Part shown: positions 24,925 through 35,802 of the stretch, piece by piece
How positions within the stretch are numbered: position 1 is the stretch's first letter
Layout of the letters: every line of letters begins with the position of its first letter
Assembly: GCF_900090295.1 (NCBI RefSeq)
Contig: NZ_LT607753.1
Coordinates: 1,426,001 to 1,490,000, forward strand
DNA: 64,000 nt
Direction of reading: 5' to 3'
From: Micromonospora coxensis
GTDB taxonomy: Bacteria > Actinomycetota > Actinomycetes > Mycobacteriales > Micromonosporaceae
The notes under the pieces: generated by a model
Told to the model about the DNA's origin: nothing
Seen by the model: only the letters and a program-made list of their open reading frames with translations
Databases searched by the model: none
Position numbers and translations under genes: made by a program

Positions 24925-26406
24925 ATGGCCGAGGACCGGACCAGCGGCAAGCCGGCGGACGGCACCGAATCGCACGACCCGGACTTCCCGGAGGCCTTCC
25001 TGGCGTTCATGCGCCAGGGCTGGGCGGACAGTGCGCTGCCGGTGGGCCCCCGTCCGGAGGTGCCCAACTACGCCAAGCGCCGCGCGGCGCTCTCCGCGGC
25101 CTTCCCGGGCGAGACCCTGGTCATCCCGACCGGCACCGAGAAGGTACGCGCCAACGACACCGACCACCCGTTCCGGCCCGGCAGCGACTTCGCGTACCTG
25201 ACCGGCGACCTGGACCCGGACAGCGTGCTGGTGCTGCGGCCCAACGGCTCCGGGCACGACGCCACGCTGTTCATGCGGCCGCGCTCGTCGCGGGAGACCG
25301 ACGAGTTCTTCCGCAGCCGGCACGGCGAGCTGTGGGTGGGCCGGCGGCACACCCTGGCCGAGAAGTCGACCGAGCTGGGCCTGCCGACCGAGGACCTGGC
25401 CGGGCTGGACGCGGCGCTGGCCGGGCTGGCGCCGGGGCGTACCCGGGTGCTGCGGGGGTTCGACGCCCGGGTGGACGCGGCCGTGCGCCCCTGGGACGGC
25501 CCGCTCGTCGACGGCCGGCCGGCCCGTGACCGCGAGCTGGCCATCGTGATCTCCGAGCTGAAGCTGGTCAAGGACGAGTGGGAGATCGCCCAGCTCCAGG
25601 AGGCGTGCGACGCGACCGTGCGTGGCTTCGAGGACGTGGCCCGGGCGCTGCCGGCCGACCGGGGCGTCTCGGAGCGGCTGCTGGAGGGCATCTTCGCGCT
25701 GCGCGCCCGGCACGACGGCAACGACGTCGGGTACGGCTCGATCGTCGGCGCGGGCGAGCACGCCACGATCCTGCACTGGGTGCACAACCACGGCGCCACC
25801 CGCCCGGGTGAGCTGCTGCTGATGGACATGGGCGTGGAGAACCGCAACCTCTACACCGCCGACGTGACCCGGGTGCTGCCGGTCGACGGCCGCTTCACCC
25901 CGCTGCAGCGGCAGGTCTACGACGCCGTCTACCAGGCGCAGCAGGCCGGCATCGACGTGATCCGGCCGGGCGTGGCGTTCCGGGACGTGCACCTGACCGC
26001 CATGCGGGTGCTGGCCGAGGCGCTGAAGGACCTGGGCCTGCTGCCGGTGAGCGTGGACGAGGCGATGGACCCGGCGTCGACGGTCTACCGGCGGTGGACC
26101 CTGCACGGCACCAGCCACATGCTCGGCATCGACGTGCACGACTGCGCCAACGCCCGCAAGGAGAAGTACCGCGACGGCGCGCTGGGCGAGGGTTACGTGC
26201 TCACCGTCGAGCCCGGGCTCTACTTCCAGCCGGAGGACGAGCTGGTCCCCGAGGAGCTGCGCGGCATCGGCGTGCGGATCGAGGACGACATCCTGGTCAC
26301 CGCGACCGGGTCGGTGAACCTGTCGGCCGGTCTCCCCCGCCGCGCCGACGAGGTGGAGACCTGGCTGGCCGAGCAGCGGGAGGCGGGCCCGCGCCTGCCC
26401 GGCTGA
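24925..26406 (+). CDS. pepP: Aminopeptidase P family (Xaa-Pro aminopeptidase)
   Basis: 493-residue metallopeptidase releasing N-terminal residues before proline. An N-terminal AMP_N domain (FPEAFLAFMRQGWADS; SDFAYLTGDLDPDSVLVL) is followed by the pita-bread catalytic domain. The dinuclear-metal ligands are visible: two Asp in LLMDMGVENRNLYTADVTRV, His in LHGTSHMLGIDVHD, Glu in LTVEPGLYF and Glu in GVRIEDDILV. Start ATG at 24925 with GGGAGGA 7-13 nt upstream. Cytosolic, no signal peptide. Downstream is a 300-bp promoter region of the first beta-helix gene. Confidence 0.94.
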   Translation: MAEDRTSGKPADGTESHDPDFPEAFLAFMRQGWADSALPVGPRPEVPNYAKRRAALSAAFPGETLVIPTGTEKVRANDTDHPFRPGSDFAYLTGDLDPDSVLVLRPNGSGHDATLFMRPRSSRETDEFFRSRHGELWVGRRHTLAEKSTELGLPTEDLAGLDAALAGLAPGRTRVLRGFDARVDAAVRPWDGPLVDGRPARDRELAIVISELKLVKDEWEIAQLQEACDATVRGFEDVARALPADRGVSERLLEGIFALRARHDGNDVGYGSIVGAGEHATILHWVHNHGATRPGELLLMDMGVENRNLYTADVTRVLPVDGRFTPLQRQVYDAVYQAQQAGIDVIRPGVAFRDVHLTAMRVLAEALKDLGLLPVSVDEAMDPASTVYRRWTLHGTSHMLGIDVHDCANARKEKYRDGALGEGYVLTVEPGLYFQPEDELVPEELRGIGVRIEDDILVTATGSVNLSAGLPRRADEVETWLAEQREAGPRLPG

Positions 26407-26573
26407 CCGGGGGTACGACCTACCTGCGGCGGGCCTCGCCTGCGGCACGCGGACGTCTCGGACGTTCCGCCTGCCGTGGTCGGGGCCCGTCGTGTTTGCG
26501 CTGCTCACCCGCTTCCTGCCGGGAGCCGTCGAGTTGACCCGCCGATGCCCGAAGTGAGGGGAATGCGGGCTTT

Positions 26574-26645
26574 TCTCGGATAAGTCCTCGTCGCGAGGAT
26601 CCTTCTCATACGGTGGGGATCAGAGAGCTGCAAACCATTTGTAGC
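26574..26645 (+). promoter_or_regulatory. Upstream control element, copy 1 (beta-helix gene 1)
   Basis: Three blocks shared with copy 2. Block A TCTCGGAT (26574-26581); block B TTCTCATACGGTGGG (26603-26617), 29 bp after A start in both copies; block C inverted repeat GCTGCAAACCATTTGTAGC (26627-26645). A further hairpin TCCTCG/CGAGGA (26585-26599) is found only here. Blocks A and B may be a promoter and C an operator or RNA hairpin. Confidence 0.6.
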
Positions 26646-26705
26646 TGGTCGCGCCGCTCTGGGTGGTGCGACCCCGTCTGCAGCAGGAAAGGTCGGAAAG
26701 CTCTG

Positions 26706-28280
26706 ATGTCCAACGACGTAACGACTCCCGACGGCGGGGCACCCATGGCCGCACCGGCGAAGAAGCGACGCGCCCTGTGGGTGGCCGGCGTGGCCGGACT
26801 GTCCGGCGTCGTCGGCCTGGCGGCCCTGGGCGGCCTCGCCGCCCGTGACGACAAGGCCGACGACACGCAGCGCGTCTCCGAGGTGCAGTCCGCCACGGCG
26901 CAGCAGAAGGCCAGCGGCACCGGCACCGCCGATGTCGGCTCCGGCGAAGAGGAAGACAAGAAGACCGGCCAGGACCCCGGCCAGGGGTACGACCGGCAGG
27001 ACGCCACGGCCGCCCCGGGCGGCAAGCAGTGGCGTGGCAAGGAGGACAAGGGCAAGGACAAGGAGAAGGACGAGTACGGTCCGGCCAAGCAGTTGCCGTG
27101 TGACAGCGACGTGCTGGTCGAGGCGGTCAACCGGGCCAACCTCGACAACGGTGGGGTGTTCCGGCTCGCGAAGGACTGCGAGTACAAGCTCACCGAGCAG
27201 ACCGACAACAACGCCTTCCCGGCCATCGACGAGCGCATCGTCCTGCTCGGGCACAACTCCAAGCTGGTCCACGACGGCAGTGAGCTGTTCCGGTTCTTCG
27301 AGGTGCTCTCCGGCGGTGAGCTGATCCTCAAGGACCTCACGCTCAAGGGCGGCCAGGTCACCTCACCGCCGCCGCTGCAGCCCAACGGCGCCAACGGCGG
27401 CGCCCTGTTCGTGCAGGAGGGCGGCCGGGCGGTCCTCAAGCACACCAAGTTGGTCGACAACCGGGCCACCGGCGTCGGTGCCACCGGCGGCAACGGCGGC
27501 GCGATCTACAACCTCGGCGACGTCGAGATCCACAAGAGCCTCCTGGCCGACAACCACGCCCGCGGCACCGGCACGCCCGGCGGCAACGGCGGCGCCGTCT
27601 ACAACGAGGGCACCCTGGCCGTGCACGACTCGGAGCTGGCGAACAACACCGCGACCAGCACCGGCAACGGCGGCAACGGCGGCGCCATCGCCAACGACGA
27701 CAACGGTGTCACCACCGTCACGTACAGCAAGATCGTCAGCAACAAGGCCAGCAACGACGGCGGCGGCATCTGGAGCGACGACGACACCCGCCTCACCGTC
27801 ACCCGCACGAAGATCGCCGACAACGTCGCGTGCGACGACGGCGGCGGCATCTTCAACGACGGCGACTCCGTCATGACGCTGGAGTACGTCGTCGTGTCCG
27901 GCAACAAGGCCACCGACGACGGCGGCGGCGTCTTCCACGACAGCAACAGCGTCGCCACCGTCAAGCACAGCAAGTTCCTGGACAACACGGCCGGCGACAA
28001 CGGTGGTGGCCTCTTCAACGGCGAGACCTTGAACCTCTTCGACAGCGAGTTCAAGGGCAACCACGCCGAGGAGGGTGGCGCCATCTACAACGACGGCGAC
28101 GGCGTCCTCACCGTCCGCAAGAGCACCATCGTCTACAACTTCGCGGCCGAGGCCGGCTCCGCCAACAGCGGCGCCGGGGGCATCTTCAACGACAACGGCA
28201 CGGTCACTCTCGACGACAAGACGATCGTCGCGAAGAACGAGCCGCGCAACTGCGTCGACGTGCCCGGCTGCGCCAACTGA
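26706..28280 (+). CDS. Right-handed beta-helix repeat surface protein, copy 1
   Basis: 524 residues. A membrane anchor or signal segment at about 20-45 (RRALWVAGVAGLSGVVGLAA) is followed by a Lys/Asp/Glu/Gly-rich linker (to about 125), then a globular start (LPCDSDVLVEAVNRANLDNGG) and a long parallel beta-helix with repeated GGNGGAIYN/GGGIWSDD motifs, resembling the GGA[I/L]xN repeats of polymorphic membrane (Pmp) proteins. C-terminal Cys pair in RNCVDVPGCAN. No catalytic motif or sortase signal is seen. Start chosen at MSNDVTTPDGG with GGAAAG upstream. Very similar to the next gene. Likely an exported adhesin- or carbohydrate-contacting protein; function unknown. Confidence 0.85.
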   Translation: MSNDVTTPDGGAPMAAPAKKRRALWVAGVAGLSGVVGLAALGGLAARDDKADDTQRVSEVQSATAQQKASGTGTADVGSGEEEDKKTGQDPGQGYDRQDATAAPGGKQWRGKEDKGKDKEKDEYGPAKQLPCDSDVLVEAVNRANLDNGGVFRLAKDCEYKLTEQTDNNAFPAIDERIVLLGHNSKLVHDGSELFRFFEVLSGGELILKDLTLKGGQVTSPPPLQPNGANGGALFVQEGGRAVLKHTKLVDNRATGVGATGGNGGAIYNLGDVEIHKSLLADNHARGTGTPGGNGGAVYNEGTLAVHDSELANNTATSTGNGGNGGAIANDDNGVTTVTYSKIVSNKASNDGGGIWSDDDTRLTVTRTKIADNVACDDGGGIFNDGDSVMTLEYVVVSGNKATDDGGGVFHDSNSVATVKHSKFLDNTAGDNGGGLFNGETLNLFDSEFKGNHAEEGGAIYNDGDGVLTVRKSTIVYNFAAEAGSANSGAGGIFNDNGTVTLDDKTIVAKNEPRNCVDVPGCAN

Positions 28281-28294
28281 ACCACCACATAGCC

Positions 28295-28333
28295 GAAGGG
28301 GTCCCTTCCGTCGCGTACGGGAGGGACCCCTTC
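28295..28333 (+). terminator. Terminator after beta-helix gene 1
   Basis: Arms GAAGGGGTCCCTTCCGT (28295-28311) and ACGGGAGGGACCCCTTC (28317-28333) pair over 17 positions with one G-T type mismatch and a 5-nt loop. Confidence 0.75.
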
Positions 28334-28505
28334 CGTACCGCGTCGGGACGGCCGACGGCCGGGTCGGCCCCGGCGAGCACGTGCCCGCGACGACTCCGGT
28401 GGGGTCCGCGCCGCATATCGCCCGTCCGGGGCGGTGCGCCCGGAGTGCTCCGTCCCCGTCCCGAGCATGCCGGACTGCGCCCGTCTTACCCCTAACGTGG
28501 GTATA

Positions 28506-28576
28506 TCTCGGATCTGACCGTGAAGAGAAAAACATTCTCATACGGTGGGCCTCAGCAGCTACAACCGATTTGTAGC
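28506..28576 (+). promoter_or_regulatory. Upstream control element, copy 2 (beta-helix gene 2)
   Basis: Same order as copy 1: TCTCGGAT (28506-28513), TTCTCATACGGTGGG (28535-28549), and inverted repeat GCTACAACCGATTTGTAGC (28558-28576), here with perfect arms GCTACAA/TTGTAGC. Sequence between the blocks has diverged, so the blocks appear selected. Joint control of both paralogues is inferred. Confidence 0.6.
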
Positions 28577-28638
28577 CAGGGGAGCTGCCCCATGGTCGAG
28601 CGCCCCTGTCTGGTACGAGGAGAGAGCAGAGAGCTCCG

Positions 28639-30204
28639 ATGTCCAACTACCTTCGCAAGAACTCCGAGAACACCGCGCCGGGCAGCCGGCGCAAGCTGTG
28701 GCTCGCCACCGGCGTGGCCGGCCTGACCGGCGTGGTCAGCCTGGCCGGCGTCGCCGCCGGGACCAGCGCGGGTGCCGCCGGGGCCGACCGTCTCGCCGAC
28801 CTGAAGTGGGCCACGGCCGAGCAGGTCACCAAGGACGCCGGCGCCGGTCAGGGCAGTGAGGGCGAAGCCGACAAGGGTGGCAAGGGCCCGGACGCCCGCG
28901 GCGGTCAGGGCAAGGACTGGCAGGGCAAGGGTCAGGGCCAGGACTGGCAGGGCAAGGGGAAGGACGGCCGGGACCAGAAGGGCAAGGAGAAGGACGAGTA
29001 CGGTCCGGCCAAGCAGTTGCCGTGTGACAGCGACGTGCTGGTCGAGGCGGTCAACCGGGCCAACCTCGACAACGGTGGGGTGTTCCGGCTGGCCAAGGAC
29101 TGCGAGTACAAGCTCACCGAACAGACCGACAACAACGCCTTCCCGGCCATCGACGAGCGCATCGTCCTGCTCGGGCACAACTCCAAGCTGGTCCACGACG
29201 GCAGTGAGCTGTTCCGGTTCTTCCAGGTCCTCAACGGCGGTGAGCTGATCCTCAAGGACCTCACCCTCAAGGGCGGCCAGGTCACCTCACCGCCGCCGCT
29301 GCAGCCCAACGGCGCCAACGGCGGCGCCCTGCTCGTCGAGGAGGGCGGACAGGCCGTCCTCAAGCACACCAAGCTGGTCGACAACCGGGCCACCGGCGTC
29401 GGTGCCACCGGCGGCAACGGCGGCGCGATCTACAACCTCGGCGACGTCGAGATCCACGACAGCCTGCTCGCCGACAACCACGCCCGCGGCACCGGCACGC
29501 CCGGCGGCAACGGCGGCGCCATCTACAACGAGGGCACCCTGACCATCCACAAGTCGGAGCTGGCGAACAACACCGCGACCAGCACCGGCAACGGCGGCAA
29601 CGGCGGCGCCATCGCCAACGACGACAACGGCATCGTCAGCGTCGCGCACAGCAAGATCGCCAACAACAAGGCCAGCAACGACGGCGGCGGCATCTGGAGC
29701 GACGACGACACCCGGGTCACCGTCACGCACAGCAAGGTGATCGGCAACGTCGCCTGCGACGACGGCGGCGGCATCTGGAACGACGGCGACAGCGAGCTGA
29801 CCCTCGAGCACGTCGTCGTCGCCGGCAACAAGGCCACCGACGACGGCGGCGGCCTCTTCCACGACAGCAGCGCCGTCGTGGTCGTCCGGCACAGCAAGTT
29901 CCTCGACAACACCGCCGGCGACAACGGTGGCGGCATCTTCAACGGTGAGCGGATGAACATCTACGCCACCGAGTTCAAGGGCAACCACGCCGAGGAGGGT
30001 GGCGCCATCTACAACGACGGCGACGGCGACCTGGCGATCCGCACCAGCAAGATCGTCTACAACTTCGCCGCCAACACGGGTACCGCCAACAGCGGCGCCG
30101 GAGGCATCTTCAACGACAACGGCACCGTCGTTCTCGACGACAAGACGATCGTCGCGAAGAACGAGCCGCGCAACTGCGTCGACGTCCCCGGCTGCGCCAA
30201 CTGA
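28639..30204 (+). CDS. Right-handed beta-helix repeat surface protein, copy 2
   Basis: 521-residue paralogue of the preceding gene. Same architecture: N-terminal hydrophobic anchor (KLWLATGVAGLTGVVSLAG), a charged linker containing GKDWQGKGQGQDWQGKGK repeats, then the beta-helix and the same RNCVDVPGCAN C-terminus. From KEKDEYGPAKQLPC onward the first third of the helix is nearly identical to copy 1 in both protein and DNA, whereas the N-terminus differs clearly and the rest has moderate change, a mosaic pattern. It has its own control element and terminator, so it is a separate transcription unit. Function unknown; probably a surface protein. Confidence 0.85.
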   Translation: MSNYLRKNSENTAPGSRRKLWLATGVAGLTGVVSLAGVAAGTSAGAAGADRLADLKWATAEQVTKDAGAGQGSEGEADKGGKGPDARGGQGKDWQGKGQGQDWQGKGKDGRDQKGKEKDEYGPAKQLPCDSDVLVEAVNRANLDNGGVFRLAKDCEYKLTEQTDNNAFPAIDERIVLLGHNSKLVHDGSELFRFFQVLNGGELILKDLTLKGGQVTSPPPLQPNGANGGALLVEEGGQAVLKHTKLVDNRATGVGATGGNGGAIYNLGDVEIHDSLLADNHARGTGTPGGNGGAIYNEGTLTIHKSELANNTATSTGNGGNGGAIANDDNGIVSVAHSKIANNKASNDGGGIWSDDDTRVTVTHSKVIGNVACDDGGGIWNDGDSELTLEHVVVAGNKATDDGGGLFHDSSAVVVVRHSKFLDNTAGDNGGGIFNGERMNIYATEFKGNHAEEGGAIYNDGDGDLAIRTSKIVYNFAANTGTANSGAGGIFNDNGTVVLDDKTIVAKNEPRNCVDVPGCAN

Positions 30205-30254
30205 GCCGGTGACACGGTGATCGGCCGGGACGACACCGGCTGACACAGGAACGA

Positions 30255-30294
30255 GGTCCGGCCCCCTTCCGCGACAGCGGAAGGGGGCCGGACC
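30255..30294. terminator. Strong bidirectional terminator
   Basis: Perfect 18-bp stem: GGTCCGGCCCCCTTCCGC (30255-30272) and its complement (30277-30294), loop GACA. Separates beta-helix gene 2 from the convergent pullulanase gene. Confidence 0.85.
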
Positions 30295-30303
30295 GTGCCG
30301 CGC

Positions 30304-33300
30304 CTACTTCTGGACGAAGACCGCCACGCTACGGGCCGGCACGGTGAACGTGCCGCTGGCCCGGTCGAACGAGGCGGTGCGCAGCACCGGGTCGGCCGAG
30401 CCGGCCAGCACCGGGTGCAGCGTCACGTTCGCCCCGCGCAGACCGGTCACCCGCTGCTTCGCCGCCTCCGGGGTGGCGTTGAAGACGACGGTGAGCGACT
30501 TCCACTTCCCGTCCAGCCCGCGGGCGTCGAGGGTCATGGTCAGCACACCAGGAGTCTCCTCGGCGCCGGAGAGCGGGAAGGCGACCCGCTTCTGCACCTG
30601 GTCGGCGGTGGGCAACCCGAACACCGGCGAGGACTCACGGATCTTCAGCAGTTCCGCGTACCGGGCGTCGGTCAGGTTGATCGCCGCGCAGTCCGGGACC
30701 AGCTTCTCGTCGGCCAGCAGCGGCTTCGCGTACGACCACTTGTCCTTGTTGTCCTGCTCGGGCGGGAGCCCGATGCCGAAGCCGTTGCCCTGGGCGCAGT
30801 CCCAGCGGATCTGGTTGAACCAGTCCCCCGAGTTGTAGGAGTTGCGGTCCAGCGACTTCGAGCGCAGCCGCTCGGTACCGGTGGTGACGAAGCCACTGCC
30901 CTGCCCGAGGGCGGTGGTGGCCAGCGCCAGCACCTGCATCCGGGACCGGTCGGTGACCGAGGTGCCCTGCGGCAGCTTGTACGCCAGCGCGTCGTACAGG
31001 ATCTCGTTGTCGTGCGCGTCGACGTAGGTGACCGCCTCGCCCGGCGCGGCGGTGTACCCGGCCGGGGAGCCGTTGTAGTCCACCTGGGCGCCGGTGACCC
31101 GCTTGCCGGACGAGTCGGTGAACCGGTAGCCCTTCAGGTTGCCGGCCAGGCCGACCTTGATCAGGTCCTGGTAGTGCAGCAGCCGGGCCTTCTGCTCGGC
31201 GGGCGTGCCGTTGACGTCGTCGCCGTTCGGGTCGGTGTAGAGACCCGAGGCGAAGCCCTGGACCCGCGGGTTGCCGTCGAACGGGCCGCCACCGCGCACC
31301 GCGTCCCGCAGCCGGTCGTTGAAGGTGCCGATCCCGGTGCCGGCCATGTTGGCCTGGGTGGCCTGCACGAAGCGGGCGTCGTCGGCGACCTCGCCGAAGT
31401 TCCAGCCCTCGCCGTAGAGCAGGATCTTCCTGCCGTCCACGCCGTCACGGGCCAGGGTCAGCTCGTTCAGCGCGGCCCGGACCGCCAGCAGGTTCGCCTT
31501 CGGGTGGTGGCCCATCAGGTCGAACCGGAAGCCGTCCACCTTGTACTGCTTCGCCCAGGTGACCAGCGAGTCCACCACCAGCTTGCCCATCATGGCGTGC
31601 TCGGGGGCGGTGTTGGCGCAGCAGGTCGAGTTGGCGACCGTGCCGTCGTCCAGCAGCCGGTGGTAGTAGCCCGGCACCACCTGGTCCAGCACCGACTTGG
31701 GGTCGTTGCCGGAGGCCGAGGTGTGGTTGTAGACGACATCCATCACCACCCGCAGGCCGGCGCCGTTGACCCCGGCGACCATCTGCCGGAACTCGGTGGT
31801 CCGCTTCGCCCCGGCCGGGTCGACGGCGTAGCCGCCCTCCGGCACGGTGTAGTGCAGCGGGTCGTACCCCCAGTTGTAGCCGTCCTTCTCGGCCACCGCC
31901 GCGACGCACTTCTGCTGCTCGGCGGAGTCCGGCGGCAGCTTCGCCAGGTCGCAGGCGGGCTGCTGCTGGTCGGCGCGACGTTCGGGGATGGTGGCGAAGT
32001 CGAACGACGGGAGCAGGTGCAGGTAGTTCACCCCGGCGTCACCGAGGGCCTTGAGGTGCTTCATCCCGGCCGTGTTCGGGTCGGTGAAGGCGAGGTAGCT
32101 GCCCCGCCGCTCGGCCGGCACGGTCTCGTCGGCGATCGAGAAGTCGCGTACCGACAGCTCGGAGATCTGCGCCTTGGCCGGCGGCACGGCCGGCGGCTTG
32201 CGCAGCTTCGACCAGCCGGCCGGAGCCAGCGCCGGGTCGCCGAGGTCGACGATCTGGCTGTGCGTCGAGTCCGGCGCGAGCGCCACCGAGTACGGGTCGG
32301 TCACCGAGGCGGTGACCACCTTCTGCGCGGCCGGCTGCCACGCCTCGACCTGGTAGCGGTAGTACTTTCCGGTCCAGTCGCGGCTGCCGCGCACCGACCA
32401 GACGCCGGTGCGGTCGTTGCGGCTCATCGCCACGGTCCTCGGCTGCGCCGTGGGCGCGTCGAAGAGCTGCAGCGACACCTGCCGCGCGGTGGGCGCCCAG
32501 ACCGCGAGGGTGGGCACCTTGCCGGCGAAGGTCGCGCCGAGCTTCGCGCCGGTGGCGGCGCGGTAGACGTCGTCGAGCACGCCCGGGATCTGCACGCCGG
32601 TCGCGCCGAGCAGCTTGCCCTCGGCGTCCCGCTCGGTCACCACGAGCTGTCCGCGCAGCGCCGCCGGCACCTTGGCCAGGTCGGCCCGGTCCAGGCTGAA
32701 GGCGCGGTAGGCCCACAGGTGCGGGAAGGCCGCGCGCTGGGCCTCGGTGAGCCCGTTGCGCTGCGCCCGCAACGGCAGCGAGGTGTACGTCCCGGACAGC
32801 TCGCCGTCGGCGATGGTCAGGCCACCGGTCGGGGCGGCGACCAGGGCGTACCGCTTGCCGTCGGTCGGGCCGGTCTGCCAGGCGACGGTGGACCGGTCGA
32901 TCCACTGCGCCTTCTGCTTGGTGACGTCCAGGTCCCGGGCCGGGCCGGAGGAGGTGGACGGCAGCAGCCGGCCCTTGACCCCGGCGAGCAGCCAGACCTC
33001 CCGCCCGGCGCCGGCGAAGTCCAGCCGCTGGTCCTCGGGATGATCCTTCACGTCACCCTTGTGGATGATGTAGCTGAGCCCGGTCGCGCCCGAGGCCAGC
33101 GGCACCCGGAAGACCGCGCCGAAGGAGTCGACCTTCTCCGGGGCGAGTGGCCGGGCCCAGTCGGTCGGGTTGGCGGCGCCGTCCCAGAGGTGCAGGCCCC
33201 ACCCGTCGTAGTCGTTGTCGGCCTTGCGCCAGTGGATCAGCGCGGTGCCCTCGTCGACCGTCGGGTCCGGCTCGCCGGTGGCGGCCTGCCGGGTCGGGTA

Positions 33301-35802
33301 GAGCGTCGGGTCGCCCTGCTTCACCCAGACCTCGCCGGTCTGCGTGACGTCGACGGTGCGGTCGTTCGCGACGTCCTTGTTCCCGTCGGAGTCGACCACG
33401 AGGAAGCCGACGCTCTTCGCGCCCGGCTTCAGCTTGACCCAGGCGAACCGGCCGTAGGAGTCCTCACCGGCGAATGGCTGCCCTTTGGGCCACTCGGTGG
33501 CGTACGCGGGGTCGACATCGCCCCAGGTGTAGAGGCCCCAGTCGTCGTACCCGCCGGCCGGACGCTGGTAGTGCACGACCACCCAGTCGCGGGACGCGCC
33601 CTGCGCCGGGGTGCCGACGATCCCGCTGGAGCGGGTGGCGGCGGTGCGCCCCTTGCCGTCGCGGACGACGGCCTTGTACTCGACCTTCGTCCCGCCCGGC
33701 AGGCCGGTCAGGTCGTGGTGCACGGTGTACGGGGCCTTGTGCGCGCTGCCGAGCAGGGTCCACTTGCCGCCGGGGACCCGGGCGGCGAAGGTGACGGTGG
33801 CGAGCGGGTCGCCGGTGACCTCGGCGGTGACGGCGGCCTTGGTGGCGACCGGGGTGTCGCCCGGTCCGGTGATGGTGATCGTCGGGGTGTCGGCGGCCTG
33901 CGGGATCGCCGCGCCGGCCTTGAAGACCACGGCCGACATCGCCGGCACGGAGATGCTCAGCTTGCCGTCCGCCCCGGCGGCCGGGGTGGTGACGCCGCCG
34001 TAGATGCCGGTGAAGGTGGTACCGGGCGACCAGGTGTCCACCGTGACAGTCTGCTCGGTGGCGGCGTTGTTCACGGCCACCACGTACTCGGTGCGGTCGG
34101 CCGGGGAGATCCGGGAGAAGGCGAAGACGCCCGGGCCGTCGGCGGCGTGCCGGGTCACCTGGACGCCGTCGCGCAGCCCGGCGTGGGCGGCGCGGAGCTT
34201 GCCCAGCTCGGAGATGGTGCGGTACAGCGGGTGGCCGGAGTCGAACTGGTCGGCGGCGTGGGTGCGGGTGGTGCCGATCAGGTCGTCGTCGAGGTAGTCC
34301 GCCACCTTGCTGGCGAACATGTCCTGCCGGGCGTCCTTGTCCCCGCCGGGGCCGGTGAAGCCCTGCTCGTCGCCGGAGTAGACGACGGGCTGGCCACGGG
34401 TGAGGAACATCAGCTGGTGGGCGAGCTGGCTGCGGCGCAGCTGGCTGGCGTCGTCACCACCGGTGGCGGCGATGAAGGAGCCGATCCGGCCCATGTCGTG
34501 GTTGCCGAGGAAGGTGGTCAGCCGGTTGGCGTTCGTGTCCCGGGCGGCGTAGAGGTCGTCGCGGGCGTACACGTCGGCGAGGGACTTGGCGGAGCCGTCG
34601 GCGGCGGTGTAGCCGCGGGCGGCCTCCTGGAAGGAGAAGTCGAGGGTGGCGGGCAGGCCGCCCCGGCGCACGTACGTGGAGGCGATCTCCTGGTCGGCGC
34701 TGTACACCTCGCCGAACATGAAGAAGTCCTTCTTGCCGGCCCGCTCCGCGCGCCGCTCGATGCCCTGGCTGAACTGCGGCCAGAAGTCGAGGTTGGCGTG
34801 CTTGACGGTGTCGAGGCGGAAGCCGTCGACGCCGGTGGACTCGATCCAGTCGCCGTAGACCTTGGTCAGGCCGCGCACCACCTCGGGCCGCTCGGTCCAG
34901 AGGTCGTCCAAGCCGAAGAAGTCGCCGTACTCGCTGTTCTCGCCCGCGAAGGTCGAGTCACCGCGGTTGTGGTACATCGTCGGGTCGTTCAGCCACGCCG
35001 GCACCTTGACCTTCGCGTCGGCCGGGTTGGCGAAGGTGGGCGTGTACGGGAACGACGTCGTGTCCACGTCCGGGAAGTCGCGGGTGCCGTCGGCGTAGTT
35101 GCGGTCCTCGAAGGCCCGGCCCCGGGAGTCGGTGTACGGGGAGGACTTCTTGTCGACGTAGGTGTACGTGTCCTCGGCGTACTTGATGACGTCCGCGGTG
35201 TGGTTGACGATGACGTCGAGGTAGACCTTGATGCCCCGCTGGTGGGCGAGCTTGACCAGCTTCTTCAGGTCCTCGTTGGTGCCGAAGTGCGGGTCGACCT
35301 GGGTGAAGTCGGTGATCCAGTAGCCGTGGTAGCCGGCGGAGACGTCCGATCCGGTGCCCTGCACCGGCCGGTTCTTGAAGACCGGGGCGAGCCAGATGGC
35401 GGTCGTCCCCATCCCCTGGATGTAGTCGATCTTGTCCATCACCCCCTTGAGGTCGCCGCCGTGGTAGAAGCCCTTGTCCTTCGGGTCCAGGCCGGTGCGG
35501 AGCCGGTCACCGGTCAGTCCGCCGGTGTCGTTGCGCTTGTCGCCGTTGGCGAACCGGTCCGGCAGGACGAAGTAGAACTGCTCGGCCCGGCCCGTGCTCG
35601 CACCGGCCTTGAGCAGGGCGTCCGCGGAGGGCTCGGTACGCCACTGCACGGCGCCGGCGGCGGCCAGGGGGTCGGTGCCGCCGGACCGGTCGGTGGCGTC
35701 CGCGCCGAGCTGCTGGACGGCGACCGGGACGCCGACGAGGGCGAGGGTAAGTGTGGAGATCAAGGCGAACAGCGCCTTGCGGGATATCGGCGGGGGTTTC
35801 AT
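30304..35802 (-). CDS. pulA: Secreted bifunctional alpha-amylase / pullulanase
   Basis: 1832-residue two-catalytic-domain starch enzyme. Signal peptide at residues 1-36 ([19 protein letters not shown]). The first GH13 domain has VNHTADVI, nucleophile region [12 protein letters not shown], acid MFGEVYSAD and [11 protein letters not shown]: an alpha-amylase. In the middle are two pullulanase-type starch-binding (PUD/CBM41) modules, [19 protein letters not shown] and [19 protein letters not shown]. The second GH13 domain has the pullulanase hallmark YNWGYDP, then [25 protein letters not shown] and [10 protein letters not shown]; an all-beta C-terminal domain ends AVFVQK. Cleaves alpha-1,4 and alpha-1,6 links extracellularly. 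Typical of actinobacterial amylopullulanases. Upstream are CTTGC repeats, likely maltose-type operators. Confidence 0.94.
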   Translation of the reverse strand: MKPPPISRKALFALISTLTLALVGVPVAVQQLGADATDRSGGTDPLAAAGAVQWRTEPSADALLKAGASTGRAEQFYFVLPDRFANGDKRNDTGGLTGDRLRTGLDPKDKGFYHGGDLKGVMDKIDYIQGMGTTAIWLAPVFKNRPVQGTGSDVSAGYHGYWITDFTQVDPHFGTNEDLKKLVKLAHQRGIKVYLDVIVNHTADVIKYAEDTYTYVDKKSSPYTDSRGRAFEDRNYADGTRDFPDVDTTSFPYTPTFANPADAKVKVPAWLNDPTMYHNRGDSTFAGENSEYGDFFGLDDLWTERPEVVRGLTKVYGDWIESTGVDGFRLDTVKHANLDFWPQFSQGIERRAERAGKKDFFMFGEVYSADQEIASTYVRRGGLPATLDFSFQEAARGYTAADGSAKSLADVYARDDLYAARDTNANRLTTFLGNHDMGRIGSFIAATGGDDASQLRRSQLAHQLMFLTRGQPVVYSGDEQGFTGPGGDKDARQDMFASKVADYLDDDLIGTTRTHAADQFDSGHPLYRTISELGKLRAAHAGLRDGVQVTRHAADGPGVFAFSRISPADRTEYVVAVNNAATEQTVTVDTWSPGTTFTGIYGGVTTPAAGADGKLSISVPAMSAVVFKAGAAIPQAADTPTITITGPGDTPVATKAAVTAEVTGDPLATVTFAARVPGGKWTLLGSAHKAPYTVHHDLTGLPGGTKVEYKAVVRDGKGRTAATRSSGIVGTPAQGASRDWVVVHYQRPAGGYDDWGLYTWGDVDPAYATEWPKGQPFAGEDSYGRFAWVKLKPGAKSVGFLVVDSDGNKDVANDRTVDVTQTGEVWVKQGDPTLYPTRQAATGEPDPTVDEGTALIHWRKADNDYDGWGLHLWDGAANPTDWARPLAPEKVDSFGAVFRVPLASGATGLSYIIHKGDVKDHPEDQRLDFAGAGREVWLLAGVKGRLLPSTSSGPARDLDVTKQKAQWIDRSTVAWQTGPTDGKRYALVAAPTGGLTIADGELSGTYTSLPLRAQRNGLTEAQRAAFPHLWAYRAFSLDRADLAKVPAALRGQLVVTERDAEGKLLGATGVQIPGVLDDVYRAATGAKLGATFAGKVPTLAVWAPTARQVSLQLFDAPTAQPRTVAMSRNDRTGVWSVRGSRDWTGKYYRYQVEAWQPAAQKVVTASVTDPYSVALAPDSTHSQIVDLGDPALAPAGWSKLRKPPAVPPAKAQISELSVRDFSIADETVPAERRGSYLAFTDPNTAGMKHLKALGDAGVNYLHLLPSFDFATIPERRADQQQPACDLAKLPPDSAEQQKCVAAVAEKDGYNWGYDPLHYTVPEGGYAVDPAGAKRTTEFRQMVAGVNGAGLRVVMDVVYNHTSASGNDPKSVLDQVVPGYYHRLLDDGTVANSTCCANTAPEHAMMGKLVVDSLVTWAKQYKVDGFRFDLMGHHPKANLLAVRAALNELTLARDGVDGRKILLYGEGWNFGEVADDARFVQATQANMAGTGIGTFNDRLRDAVRGGGPFDGNPRVQGFASGLYTDPNGDDVNGTPAEQKARLLHYQDLIKVGLAGNLKGYRFTDSSGKRVTGAQVDYNGSPAGYTAAPGEAVTYVDAHDNEILYDALAYKLPQGTSVTDRSRMQVLALATTALGQGSGFVTTGTERLRSKSLDRNSYNSGDWFNQIRWDCAQGNGFGIGLPPEQDNKDKWSYAKPLLADEKLVPDCAAINLTDARYAELLKIRESSPVFGLPTADQVQKRVAFPLSGAEETPGVLTMTLDARGLDGKWKSLTVVFNATPEAAKQRVTGLRGANVTLHPVLAGSADPVLRTASFDRASGTFTVPARSVAVFVQK

